Of a stretch of DNA of 36,793 nt, positions 1 through 7,298 are shown in pieces. Where the stretch lies: assembly GCA_021160245.1 (NCBI GenBank), contig JAGHCW010000133.1, forward strand, positions 1 through 36,793, written 5' to 3'. The position numbers and the translations under genes were made by a program. This DNA comes from a bacterium. Its GTDB lineage: Bacteria; B130-G9. The number at the start of each line of letters is the position of its first letter. The stretch's first letter is position 1. Below the pieces are notes generated by a model. It saw only the letters and a program-made list of their open reading frames with translations, was not told the DNA's origin and searched no databases.

Positions 1-2
1 AC

Positions 3-461
3 AACGGCATCCCGGTGAACGAGATACGAGACATCTCGACCGCGCCGAACGGCGATATCTGGTTTGCGACCCCAGCCGGCCTCTTGTGCCTCGAATCGGG
101 TATGGCGCAGCCGGAGCCGAGTATCACGATCTCGACCGATGCTGAAACGTATCACGCTGGCGACACGATGCTCGTCGCGCTGACTTACGAGAATCCGGGG
201 CCTGATCTCGAAATCGACATTCAGATCGCTTGCGTTCTGCCGGACGGCTCGCTCTACTACCACGAGGGAGGGGATATGCCGGAACCATACATAAGCGGCC
301 TCTTGCCCTCCGGGACATTCATCCCCGGCTTTCCGGTCTTGATCCACGATTTCACCGCTGATTTCCCAACCGGCGACTACACCTGGCTTGCGGCATTCTT
401 CGAGATGGGCACAATGAACATGATAGGCGAACTCTCTAGCGCCTCGTGGCGCTTTGAGTAA
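3..461 (+). CDS. C-terminal part of a secreted beta-propeller-type protein (truncated by window edge)
   Basis: The reading frame is open to the left edge, so the true start lies outside the window. The first visible residues (NGIPVNEIRDISTAPNGDIW followed by FATPAGL) match the two-component-regulator propeller repeat (Reg_prop), a blade that usually occurs in tandem, so the missing part is probably a beta-propeller. The remaining roughly 110 residues form a separate beta-rich C-terminal domain. It opens with DAETYHAGD and has the pattern Y-x3-D, a PDG turn, LPSG and TGDY. The same domain occurs in the SUMF1-like protein at 20843-22063 and twice at the end of the giant protein at 28013-32239. 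No membrane anchor or sorting signal is visible after it. Function is unknown; a surface or periplasmic sensing or binding role is inference only. Confidence 0.75.
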   Translation, partial: NGIPVNEIRDISTAPNGDIWFATPAGLLCLESGMAQPEPSITISTDAETYHAGDTMLVALTYENPGPDLEIDIQIACVLPDGSLYYHEGGDMPEPYISGLLPSGTFIPGFPVLIHDFTADFPTGDYTWLAAFFEMGTMNMIGELSSASWRFE

Positions 462-1010
462 TAGAGCGAATTGGGAGATGCGTTGCGATATGTGCTGAAT
501 TATGTAGATAGAATGTCGTCTGAAGGAGGTTCGTTGCGTCGCAATGCCACATAACTAAGAGTTTTCGTAATCTTTGTGCTCGGCTGTTTGGGCTCTCTGA
601 AACGGGACTACAATGTAGCCGTAGGTGTCAACGGACGAAGTCGAATTGCGCCGGTATCCTCATCCCCCTAAGTGACTTGTCCGCCAAAGCATCCTCCTTC
701 GCACCGGCTATGGAGGACAAGCCGGCGACGGTGGGTCCGAACAGCCTTATCTTGAGGGCTATATTCAGCCCCCTAGGGCTGAGGAGCTGCCTTGTTCACG
801 TCTGATCCGTAGGTTGCATTTTACGGCTTCTGACGTTAATCCCTATTCAGGGATACAGAAATAACGCCTTCAACGGAGCGGGTCCGGGAATGAATACGAA
901 AACTCCTCCTCGGCGGACCCTTGACGAAGCATCGGTTCACGGCGATAATCTCTTTGAATCAGAGGGAGAGAGAAACAATCGTCAGATTCACGCTGGATGC
1001 ATATAGAGGA
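462..1010. other. Gene-free stretch with palindromic repeat element
   Basis: No convincing coding frame is seen here. An SD-like GAAGGAGG near 521 is followed by only a six-codon frame, which is not a gene. The part from about 609 to 854 resembles another gene-free stretch at 20598-20778 and is listed separately as a repeat. The end of this stretch (921-1010) is open in the frame of the downstream nucleotidyltransferase gene, but it is not counted as coding because the extra residues do not fit that family. Confidence 0.6.
609..854 (+). repeat. Composite palindromic intergenic repeat, copy A
   Basis: The left end TACAATGTAGCCGTAGG (609-625) matches TACAATGGTAGCCGTAGG at 20598-20615 with one indel. 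Further in, CCGTA (807-811) pairs with TACGG (822-826), as in copy B at 20731-20750. The element also holds a 7-bp hairpin, TCAGCCC/GGGCTGA (765-771 and 776-782), and a 6-bp hairpin, ATCCCT/AGGGAT (839-844 and 849-854). The order of a CCGTAGG-type unit followed by a short hairpin is the same in both copies. This looks like a mosaic REP-type intergenic repeat; no protein is encoded. Confidence 0.6.
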
Positions 1011-1334
1011 ATGACCGTGCAAGCGATCAAAGACCCCGCCCTATCCGCGTTTGAGGCGGCCATCCGGGAGCGACTGGGCGAGCATCTGAAGAAGATTATC
1101 CTCTTTGGCTCGCGGGCGAGAGGGGACAATGATCCCGAATCCGACTACGATATCTTGCTTGTTGTGGATGAGGTTACGCCGGATGTTAAGCGCATTAGTC
1201 TTGATGTTTCCGGGGAGTGCTTTTGTGAATACAGCAGGCTTTTCCCCGCGATTCCTATCTCAGAGGAGCGATTCAAGAATGACTTGTATGAGCCCTTCTT
1301 GATCAATGCGAGGAGAGAGGGGATATCGTTTTGA
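1011..1334 (+). CDS. MNT-type nucleotidyltransferase (antitoxin-like)
   Basis: This is a minimal nucleotidyltransferase of the DNA polymerase beta superfamily. The active-site motif GSRARGDNDPESDYD, at about residues 33-47, is an exact GS-x10-DxD match, giving the two metal-binding aspartates. Members of this family paired with HEPN proteins act as antitoxins, and characterised MntA enzymes AMPylate the partner. I start at ATG 1011, just after an AGAGGA sequence at 1004-1009; GTG 1017 would have better SD spacing. An upstream TTG at 921 would add 30 residues unlike the family. The stop overlaps the next gene's TTG start by four bases (TTGA), so the two are translationally coupled. The family call is firm; the toxin-antitoxin role is inferred from the pairing. 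Confidence 0.85.
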   Translation: MTVQAIKDPALSAFEAAIRERLGEHLKKIILFGSRARGDNDPESDYDILLVVDEVTPDVKRISLDVSGECFCEYSRLFPAIPISEERFKNDLYEPFLINARREGISF

Positions 1335-1759
1335 CTGGAAAGTATTCTCTGGCGAGCAAATTAAGAACGATGCTCGATAAAGCCATCGAGGATATTGATC
1401 TGGCCTTGAAGATCATCAATGGTGGTCCTTGCCGCGTAGCATCTTCCCGGGCATATTATGCCACTTTTTACGCAATGGAAGCCGCTCTGCTTTCTAAGGG
1501 GCTTCTGCGCTCCAAGCATGGCGGCGTCATAAGCGCCTTCAATCAGTATTTCGTCAAGACTGGCATATTGCCATCACATTTCGGAGCATTGATCTCCAAT
1601 CTTTTCAGCTGTCGAAACGTCGCAGACTACGAATTCGAATCCACAATCGACGAATCTGAAGCTAAGAGGCACATTCAGGCTGCACAGGAGATCGTTGGCG
1701 CGATCACGGAGCATTTGATCAAAGAGGGCTTCATTGACGCCTCGGGCGTCGGCGACTGA
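1331..1759 (+). CDS. HEPN-domain protein (toxin-like partner of MNT)
   Basis: The 142-residue all-helical protein carries the HEPN signature SSRAYYATFYAMEAALLSKG (about residues 38-57), followed by SKHGG and FNQYFVKTGI. It resembles the PF05168/COG1895 group. HEPN toxins cut RNA through an R-x4-6-H motif. Here the corresponding place reads RNVADYEF (about residues 97-104), and no R-x4-6-H occurs anywhere in the protein. If aligned with the HepT motif R-x4-H-x-Y, the His is Tyr and the Tyr is Phe. It starts with TTG inside the stop of the MNT gene. It is most likely the partner of that gene in a two-gene module, but ribonuclease activity by the standard mechanism is doubtful. It could instead be a non-toxic regulatory pair. 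Confidence 0.8.
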   Translation: MTGKYSLASKLRTMLDKAIEDIDLALKIINGGPCRVASSRAYYATFYAMEAALLSKGLLRSKHGGVISAFNQYFVKTGILPSHFGALISNLFSCRNVADYEFESTIDESEAKRHIQAAQEIVGAITEHLIKEGFIDASGVGD

Positions 1760-1798
1760 ACACTACGGAGAAACCCTAAACCATCGGAGGTTAGGTCA

Positions 1799-2965
1799 AT
1801 GCAATTGAGTCGCTACCTTATTATTGTGGCGGTCGCTATCATATTGCTCGCGGCGGCGCCGGGCTTCTGTTTTGAGACGAAAGTCGAGCTGAGGCGGGAA
1901 GGCGTTCATCGAATCGAGGTTACAACGGTTCGGTTTGACGAGGCGGAGCTGGTTGGGCTTGATGTTGACACCGAGGCGGGCGATATCCGCTGCGAGTGTT
2001 GGGACAAGGCCTATATGGAGGTTCGCGTCGTAAAGAAGAGCCGTAAAGACTTGCTTGATGGCGCGAAGTCGGAGTTTGGTGAGCTAAAGGTGTTGGTTGA
2101 GACCTCAAATGGATGCGGCGAGGTTGAGGTTGACAAAGCTAGCTTCTTTGCGAGCCTATCGGCAGAGATCCTCTGCAAGGTTCCTGCTGGTCGTGATGTA
2201 GAGCTCGAAACGGGTGGCGGCGATATGCGAATCAATGGCATTGAGGGCAGCGTTAAGGCAAATTCCGGCGGCGGCAATCTTAAGGTCTCAAACTGCAAAG
2301 GCCCAGTTTCGCTCACAACTGGCGGCGGAAACATCGAGATCGAGCGATCTCGAGGTCCACTGACCATCAAAACTGGCGGCGGAAACATGAGCGTCCAGAC
2401 CTGCTCGGGGAGGGTCGAGTGCAAAACCGCTGGAGGCAACATCGAGCTTCAGGATTGCAGCAGCGGCGTTGAGGCCAAGACTGGAGGAGGCGATATTGAG
2501 GCCGAGAATTGCCGAGGCGCCGTCTCATTTAAGACAGGCGGCGGTGATATTCGCGCAGACGGTGTGGAGAATATCGACGCTAAGACTGGTGGGGGCTCGA
2601 TTCATCTCTGCGGTGTTTCAGGCTCAGTCGATGCGACTACAGGCGGCGGACAGATAGTCGTCGAGGCATGTGAGTTGAGTTCCCAAGCAAAGGGCCGTTT
2701 TCGGCTGGTATCCGGCGGCGGAGACATCCGCGTGAAAATCCCAGGCAAACTCCCGGTTGACGCCTCAGTGCGCATCGAGACATCGAGCAAGGTTGACCCT
2801 CAAGAGCTGATTCGCTGCTTCTTTCCGCTCAAGCGGCATCAGAGCAACAGAGGATGGCTATTCAAGAGAACCGTACTAAATGCAAGCGGCAAGCAACTTG
2901 GCGGCGGCTTCGTCATCAATATAGAAACCGCGGATGCGGACGTCACGATAGAGGCCTGCGACTGA
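1799..2965 (+). CDS. Secreted DUF4097-like beta-repeat protein
   Basis: The 388-residue protein starts with a clear Sec signal peptide (residues 1-25: basic start, then a long run of Ile/Leu/Val/Ala ending in PGFCF). An SD-like CGGAGG lies just upstream of ATG 1799. The centre, about residues 130-300, is built from roughly 18-20-residue units, each containing TGGGNI, TGGGDI or a variant, which is typical of the DUF4097/GIN-type right-handed beta-helix. Two units are nearly identical in DNA (AACTGGCGGCGGAAACAT at 2317-2334 and 2371-2388, exactly 54 bases apart), suggesting growth by repeat duplication. Cysteines recur just before the repeats (NCKG, TCSG, DCSS, NCRG). The function of the family is unknown; an envelope or periplasmic location follows from the signal peptide. 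It appears to be a single-gene unit. Confidence 0.8.
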   Translation: MQLSRYLIIVAVAIILLAAAPGFCFETKVELRREGVHRIEVTTVRFDEAELVGLDVDTEAGDIRCECWDKAYMEVRVVKKSRKDLLDGAKSEFGELKVLVETSNGCGEVEVDKASFFASLSAEILCKVPAGRDVELETGGGDMRINGIEGSVKANSGGGNLKVSNCKGPVSLTTGGGNIEIERSRGPLTIKTGGGNMSVQTCSGRVECKTAGGNIELQDCSSGVEAKTGGGDIEAENCRGAVSFKTGGGDIRADGVENIDAKTGGGSIHLCGVSGSVDATTGGGQIVVEACELSSQAKGRFRLVSGGGDIRVKIPGKLPVDASVRIETSSKVDPQELIRCFFPLKRHQSNRGWLFKRTVLNASGKQLGGGFVINIETADADVTIEACD

Positions 2966-3013
2966 CAATTACCTAATTCCAATATCCGAGTTATTCTCAA
3001 TTGAGGGCAGAAA

Positions 3014-4381
3014 TTGCAGACGACACACAAAATCGTATTCGGCGACAGCAGATGGATGAGAGAACTCGACGACGAATCCGTTCACCTCGTTGTAACCTCG
3101 CCGCCATACTGGCAGCTGAAGGACTACGGCGGCAAGGACCAGATCGGCTTCGACGACAGCTACGAGGACTACGTCAACAACCTCAACATCGTCTGGAAGG
3201 AGTGCGAGCGCGTCCTGCACAAGGGCTGTCGCCTCTGCGTGAACATCGGCGATCAGTTTGCGCGTGCAGCATACTACGGCAGATACAAGGTTATCCCAAT
3301 ACGCACCGAGATCATCCGATTCTGCGAGACTCTCGGCCTCGACTACATGGGAGCGGTGATATGGCAAAAAGTCACCACCTGCAACACCACAGGCGGCGCC
3401 TCGATCATGGGCTCCTACCCCTACCCGAGAAACGGGATCATCAAGGTTGATTACGAGTTCATACTCATCTTCAAAAAGCTCGGCGAGCCGCCAGAGATCG
3501 CAGACGAGGCGAAGAAGGCGTCGCAGTTGAGCCTCGTCGAGTGGAACGAGTATTTCTACGGTCACTGGAACTTCCCCGGCGAGCGCATCAAAAAAACCGC
3601 TTCCCACAAGAAGAAGCCTCGCCCAAGATTGCCGAAAACACCGTCTCCCTTCGCGAGCGGTTCCGACGTCAATCCGCAATCCGCAATCCGTAATCCGCAA
3701 TCGCTTGAACACATCGCCCCATTCCCCGAAGAGCTCCCAAAGCGCCTCATCAAGATGTTCACGTTCGTCGGCGACACGGTGCTCGATCCCTTCTTAGGAA
3801 GCGGCACGACGACGCTCGCTGCAAAGAACCTCGACCGCAGCTCAATTGGCTACGAGATCAACCCCGACTATCGAGCCATTGTCGAGCAGAAGACCGGCGC
3901 AAAGGAGATGACGGTCTTCGGAGGCGGCGTGAAGTTCAACTTCATAGAGCAGAAGGGGCCTCTACCCGAGCTTAAGGCCTCGCTCGACGCGTTGCCGTAC
4001 AGGTTCAAAGACCCGGTCAAGATGGCGCGCAAAATGGACCCGAGGACCAAGACTTACGGCTCGCGCATTCAGGCCGGCCAAGCGACTGAGATAGAGTTCT
4101 TCAAGGTCAAACGCGTCCACAGTCCGGTCCTTTTGGAGCTCGACGACGAGACAATAGTCCACCTGATTGGCTACAAACCCATCGAGGGCAAAGAGTCGGA
4201 GGTAACTGCCCTGCTAGAAAGCCTCGTTCGGGGCAAGAAGGTCTATCTAAAGCAATCCAAACGCTTCAAATACGACAGCAAAGGCAACCTCTTGGCCTAC
4301 ATCTATCTAGAGGACGACACGTTCGTCAACGCCGAGCTGATCAAGAGCGAGCTCGTTGATATTGATACGAGGTATGAGTGA
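3014..4381 (+). CDS. TSPPY-type DNA methyltransferase with C-terminal SNase-like domain
   Basis: The protein has 455 residues. Motif IV, TSPPYWQLKDYG (TSPPY at about 28-32), precedes the SAM-binding motif I, DPFLGSGTT (about 258-266), the order of beta-class amino-methyltransferases. SPPY is typical of N4-cytosine enzymes, though N6-adenine cannot be excluded. Residues about 220-231 (NPQSAIRNPQS) are encoded by a heptanucleotide repeat in a low-complexity linker. From about 355 to the end the sequence resembles a staphylococcal-nuclease OB fold, with LLAYIY and VNAELIKSELV close to the nuclease LAYIY and VNEALV. Of the catalytic triad only the Glu seems kept: the first Arg aligns with His and the second (after the Gly before LAYIY) with Asn. 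TTG 3014 has GAGG seven bases upstream. No restriction enzyme gene is adjacent, so it may be an orphan methyltransferase. Confidence 0.85.
   Translation: MQTTHKIVFGDSRWMRELDDESVHLVVTSPPYWQLKDYGGKDQIGFDDSYEDYVNNLNIVWKECERVLHKGCRLCVNIGDQFARAAYYGRYKVIPIRTEIIRFCETLGLDYMGAVIWQKVTTCNTTGGASIMGSYPYPRNGIIKVDYEFILIFKKLGEPPEIADEAKKASQLSLVEWNEYFYGHWNFPGERIKKTASHKKKPRPRLPKTPSPFASGSDVNPQSAIRNPQSLEHIAPFPEELPKRLIKMFTFVGDTVLDPFLGSGTTTLAAKNLDRSSIGYEINPDYRAIVEQKTGAKEMTVFGGGVKFNFIEQKGPLPELKASLDALPYRFKDPVKMARKMDPRTKTYGSRIQAGQATEIEFFKVKRVHSPVLLELDDETIVHLIGYKPIEGKESEVTALLESLVRGKKVYLKQSKRFKYDSKGNLLAYIYLEDDTFVNAELIKSELVDIDTRYE
3671..3704 (+). repeat. Heptanucleotide tandem repeat (AATCCGC) inside the methyltransferase gene
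   Basis: Four consecutive 7-bp units, AATCCGC, AATCCGC, AATCCGT and AATCCGC, run from 3671 to 3698 and are followed by a partial unit, AATCGC. Seven is not a multiple of three, so gain or loss of one unit would shift the frame before motif I and remove the SAM-binding half of the enzyme. Similar ATCCGCA repeats are scattered in many environmental genomes, so this may simply be a dispersed microsatellite that landed in a tolerant linker. Confidence 0.8.
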
Positions 4382-4463
4382 GCATTGTAGCTGTTCATGA
4401 GGATGGCCTTCCCGAGGCTGTGCGCTGGCGTAGAATATGGCCAATCAACTTGCAGTCACCCGG

Positions 4464-4961
4464 TCAATAGTCGTGAGGAATGCCCTTGATGTGCAAAAGG
4501 AGATGCTCTCTGTCAGCCATCTCTTGTATCCAACCATAATTGGCATCGGTCTTAGCATCCAGGTCCTTTACGTAGGGTTTGATGTCAAGTAATGGAGTCC
4601 CATCAAACACATCTAAGCCCGATGTCTCGATCTCACAACCTGTAATGTGCTTTATACGAACAACGCTAAGACCGATAGGATTCGGTCGGACTGGCGACCT
4701 GCTTGCAAACAGACCGACTTTCATACCATTAGCCCAGGGAGGGAATGTTTCCATTGACAATTTGTGGCTTATACGGTCTATGAAGTAGATAACATAGATA
4801 TAACGAAATTTCGCAAGCTTATAAAGGCCGCCGACGTATTGGGGATCGACGATTATGCGGAAATCTCCCGTGTCCTCATCCACCGGTTGATACGGTGCGT
4901 TGTTCGTATAAGGGCTCCGGATAAGTCCGATCTGCTTCAAGTTGAAGCTTAGCGCTGTCAT
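4464..4961 (-). CDS. trmO: tRNA (N6-methyl-threonylcarbamoyladenosine37) methyltransferase TrmO
   Basis: The 165-residue protein matches the TrmO/TsaA (YaeB, VirR) beta-barrel family throughout. It has an N-terminal QIGLIRSPY, a central FASRSPVRPNPIGLSVV (the family hallmark) and a late LDVFDGTPLLDIKPYVKDLD. TrmO uses SAM to methylate the t6A base at position 37 of some tRNAs. The length is typical of the single-domain form without a C-terminal extension. Its ATG overlaps the stop of the upstream SAM methyltransferase gene (ATGA at 4958-4961), so the two are translationally coupled. The pair is clearly more AT-rich than flanking genes, which suggests later acquisition. The family call is firm. 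Some members of the broad family act on other substrates, so the exact tRNA target is inferred. Confidence 0.88.
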   Translation of the reverse strand: MTALSFNLKQIGLIRSPYTNNAPYQPVDEDTGDFRIIVDPQYVGGLYKLAKFRYIYVIYFIDRISHKLSMETFPPWANGMKVGLFASRSPVRPNPIGLSVVRIKHITGCEIETSGLDVFDGTPLLDIKPYVKDLDAKTDANYGWIQEMADREHLLLHIKGIPHDY

Positions 4962-5611
4962 AATGTTTTTACTCCTCTAAGTAATCGCACATATCCGCTG
5001 AAGAAAGATTGTTCCTTAAAATCACTGAATCCTTGCAGCAACAATATCTTTCCCCAGTTCTTTTCAATGAAATCAAATGCGTAACGACATTCCATAAGTT
5101 TGAAGGGCAGCCTTATATAAAGCGGCGTGTCACGCAGTGAGAACTCACCATAGTCCAATATGAAAAACTCACCGCCGTTCTTTAGTGCCTTGAAGGCATT
5201 CCTGACAATCTGGTTCCTAGCTTGCTGAGGAAATCCATGCAATACAAAAGAGATAAACACCTTGTCAAAATATCTCTCATAGGCCAAATCCTGATCAATC
5301 CGCGCGTTGATGATTTTGATATTGGGGAAATCTCGACATTTCTTTTCAAACTGAGATATCATCTCTTCAGATATATCTAGTCCTATGATTTCCCCTTCTG
5401 AGGAAGAATACCCCGCCATCAGGCAAGCATTCCTACCTGTCCCTGCCCCTAAATCGAGAATCTTGTCAGCTGGGCCAATCCCCATTAATCGAATAGCTTT
5501 CCGGATGAAAGAAGAGTATCTGCCCAATAACACTATATTTATTAATATATCATAATATCTTGCAACAAATCCACTGACTTCGACCTTTGACTCTGGATAA
5601 TAAGCAGACAT
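4958..5611 (-). CDS. Class I SAM-dependent methyltransferase (UbiE-like)
   Basis: The 217-residue protein has a Rossmann-fold methyltransferase core: motif I ILDLGAGTGRN (about residues 51-61), the acidic strand-2 end in IIGLDIS, and post-motif ALKNGGEFFILDYGEF. It is closest in look to the Methyltransf_11/25 and UbiE type, which act on small molecules or lipids; the substrate cannot be read from the sequence. I start at ATG 5611, which has AGGAAGG about six bases upstream. The in-frame TTG at 5617 sits too close to that ribosome site. The gene ends inside the trmO start codon. Base composition is markedly AT-rich (for example 5521-5580). A link to tRNA modification is suggested only by coupling with trmO. 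Confidence 0.82.
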   Translation of the reverse strand: MSAYYPESKVEVSGFVARYYDILINIVLLGRYSSFIRKAIRLMGIGPADKILDLGAGTGRNACLMAGYSSSEGEIIGLDISEEMISQFEKKCRDFPNIKIINARIDQDLAYERYFDKVFISFVLHGFPQQARNQIVRNAFKALKNGGEFFILDYGEFSLRDTPLYIRLPFKLMECRYAFDFIEKNWGKILLLQGFSDFKEQSFFSGYVRLLRGVKTL

Positions 5612-5677
5612 CTTCAACCTTCCTCTATCATGCTGGCCTCATATACCGTTTTCTCAACTTTCTTCTTCCACTGATGA

Positions 5678-7030
5678 CTATCTCCGCGTCAACCGCTCCT
5701 TCGTGATTCTCTTGCCCAATTCCACGCCCGGTTGATCGTAGGCGTTGATGTTGTAGAACTCGCCGGCTAACGATGTGGCCATGTTGCACAGCATCACAAG
5801 CTGGCCGATCGTGTCGGCATTGATAGCGGGGAGCGTTATGAGGCACGTCGGCCGGCCCTCTTGCTGAAGGGCGAGTTGGGTGCCGAGGCGCTCGGTGTGG
5901 ATAAGGTCATTGAGCGTGTGGCCGGCGAGGTATCCGATGCGCTCGTCGCTCTTGAAATCGTTGGGGATCGTGAGTTCGTTGTCGAATTGCTCAACCTGAA
6001 GGAAAGTGATAATCTTGTCAAAAGGTCCCTCGATGAAGAGCTGGTTCTGGGCGTGCTGGTCGGTGGCCCCGACCGCCTTCACTGGCGTCTGCCCAACGTT
6101 GACCATGTTGCCCGCTCTGTCAATTTTCTTGCCAAGACTTTCGGCCCAAAGTTGCACGAACCACTCCGAGAAGGCGTCAAGCCGCTCGCTGTAGGGGAAC
6201 ATGACGTTGATGTTCTTGCCCCGCTCGGTGTCCGCGAGGTAGTAAATGGTCGAGGCGAGCAGCGCCGGGTTCTTCACGACATCGCGCCTCTCGTAGCAGA
6301 CATCCAGCATCTTCCGCGCGCCTTCGACGAATGCGCCGACATCAATCCCACAGAGAGCGGCCGGAAATGCGCCAACGGCGGAGAGCACCGTGAATCGGCC
6401 ACCGAGTCTCGTTGGGATAGCAAGCGCGTGAAATCCCTCTTTGCTTGCCAGCGGGCGCAGGAAGCCGCTGACCGGGTCTGTGATCGCGACGACGTGTGAG
6501 GGAGCGTTTTTAAGGCCGACTTTATCTTTCAATTTATTGTACACGATGCCGAAATTGGCCATCGTCTCGGCCGTGCCACCTGATTTGCTCGTGACAACGA
6601 CGAGCGTCTTCGATAGGTCAAGCGCATCCAATAGGGCGGATGTGTAGTCTGGGTCAACGTTATCAAGCACAAACCACCTGGGGCGGCCCTTGCGCTGAGC
6701 GTCATTCAGAAGGTTGTGCATGGGATGAAGCAGGGCGGAGTGGAGCATCGAATTGCCGAGAGCAGAGCCCCCAATGCCGATTATGAGCAGGTTCTCGTAT
6801 TTGCCTTTGAGCTTTGCCGCAAGCTCTGTGGCCTGCCCAATGCTCTCATGGCCATGGACCATCTCAGCAAATGGGAGGTCGTGCTCGCATCTTCTCTCGA
6901 TTATCGCCGCGACGGCCCTCGCTCCCCTTTCAGAGAGAAACTCCATCAGTTTGGCCCTCTCAATGCCGTTCTCAGGGCCAATCGTCTCCACCAGAACTCC
7001 ATCATAGTCGAACTTGATCATATCCGTCAT
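5678..7030 (-). CDS. pgi: Glucose-6-phosphate isomerase
   Basis: The enzyme interconverts glucose-6-phosphate and fructose-6-phosphate in glycolysis and gluconeogenesis. Recognisable elements in order are IIGIGGSALGN (phosphosugar binding), VVTSKSGGTAET (SIS-domain loop), LGGRFTVLSAVG, QLWAESLGK (containing the conserved catalytic Glu), GATDQHAQNQLFIEGP (conserved His) and YDQPGVELGK (the C-terminal signature with Lys). About 450 residues is normal for the shorter bacterial form. I choose ATG 7030 (MTDMIKFDYDG), which has GGGGAG eight bases upstream, rather than the upstream in-frame start at 7063, which adds an unrelated MFRPFSRGDSK. The gene is followed after 66 bases by the AT-rich methyltransferase pair on the same strand; whether they are cotranscribed is unclear. 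Confidence 0.95.
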   Translation of the reverse strand: MTDMIKFDYDGVLVETIGPENGIERAKLMEFLSERGARAVAAIIERRCEHDLPFAEMVHGHESIGQATELAAKLKGKYENLLIIGIGGSALGNSMLHSALLHPMHNLLNDAQRKGRPRWFVLDNVDPDYTSALLDALDLSKTLVVVTSKSGGTAETMANFGIVYNKLKDKVGLKNAPSHVVAITDPVSGFLRPLASKEGFHALAIPTRLGGRFTVLSAVGAFPAALCGIDVGAFVEGARKMLDVCYERRDVVKNPALLASTIYYLADTERGKNINVMFPYSERLDAFSEWFVQLWAESLGKKIDRAGNMVNVGQTPVKAVGATDQHAQNQLFIEGPFDKIITFLQVEQFDNELTIPNDFKSDERIGYLAGHTLNDLIHTERLGTQLALQQEGRPTCLITLPAINADTIGQLVMLCNMATSLAGEFYNINAYDQPGVELGKRITKERLTRR

Positions 7031-7298
7031 CTTCGAATCTCCCCTGGAAAATGGCCTAAACAACGAGTGTGATTCTTAACTGCGAGGCGTCAAAGTTCAA
7101 GGCCAATAATGAAAAGACGTCTCCGTCCGACGCAAACGGGAGAAACGGAGAAAGAGGAAGAGTGGAATAAGGAATGGCCGGGCGGCTTGAATTAAGAAAT
7201 CCGTGCCAAGTTTCGATAAATATCTGCGCAAAGGGACTGCAAGCATTGGAGGAATTGGTTGGATGAGCGATTTTTTAGCATAGGGAGTAGGTAATCTA

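Noticed and set aside
921-1010. N-terminal extension of the nucleotidyltransferase
   Set aside because: The 30 extra residues do not fit MNT proteins and TTG 921 has no clear ribosome site.
5861-6499. Plus-strand open frame (212 codons) opposite pgi
   Set aside because: Antisense to a well-conserved gene, no ribosome site and no family pattern.
7064-7298. TCTCCGT/ACGGAGA inverted repeat (7120-7126 and 7145-7151) upstream of motA
   Set aside because: The loop is 18 bases and there is no T tract or clear promoter relation; it is compatible with chance in this composition.
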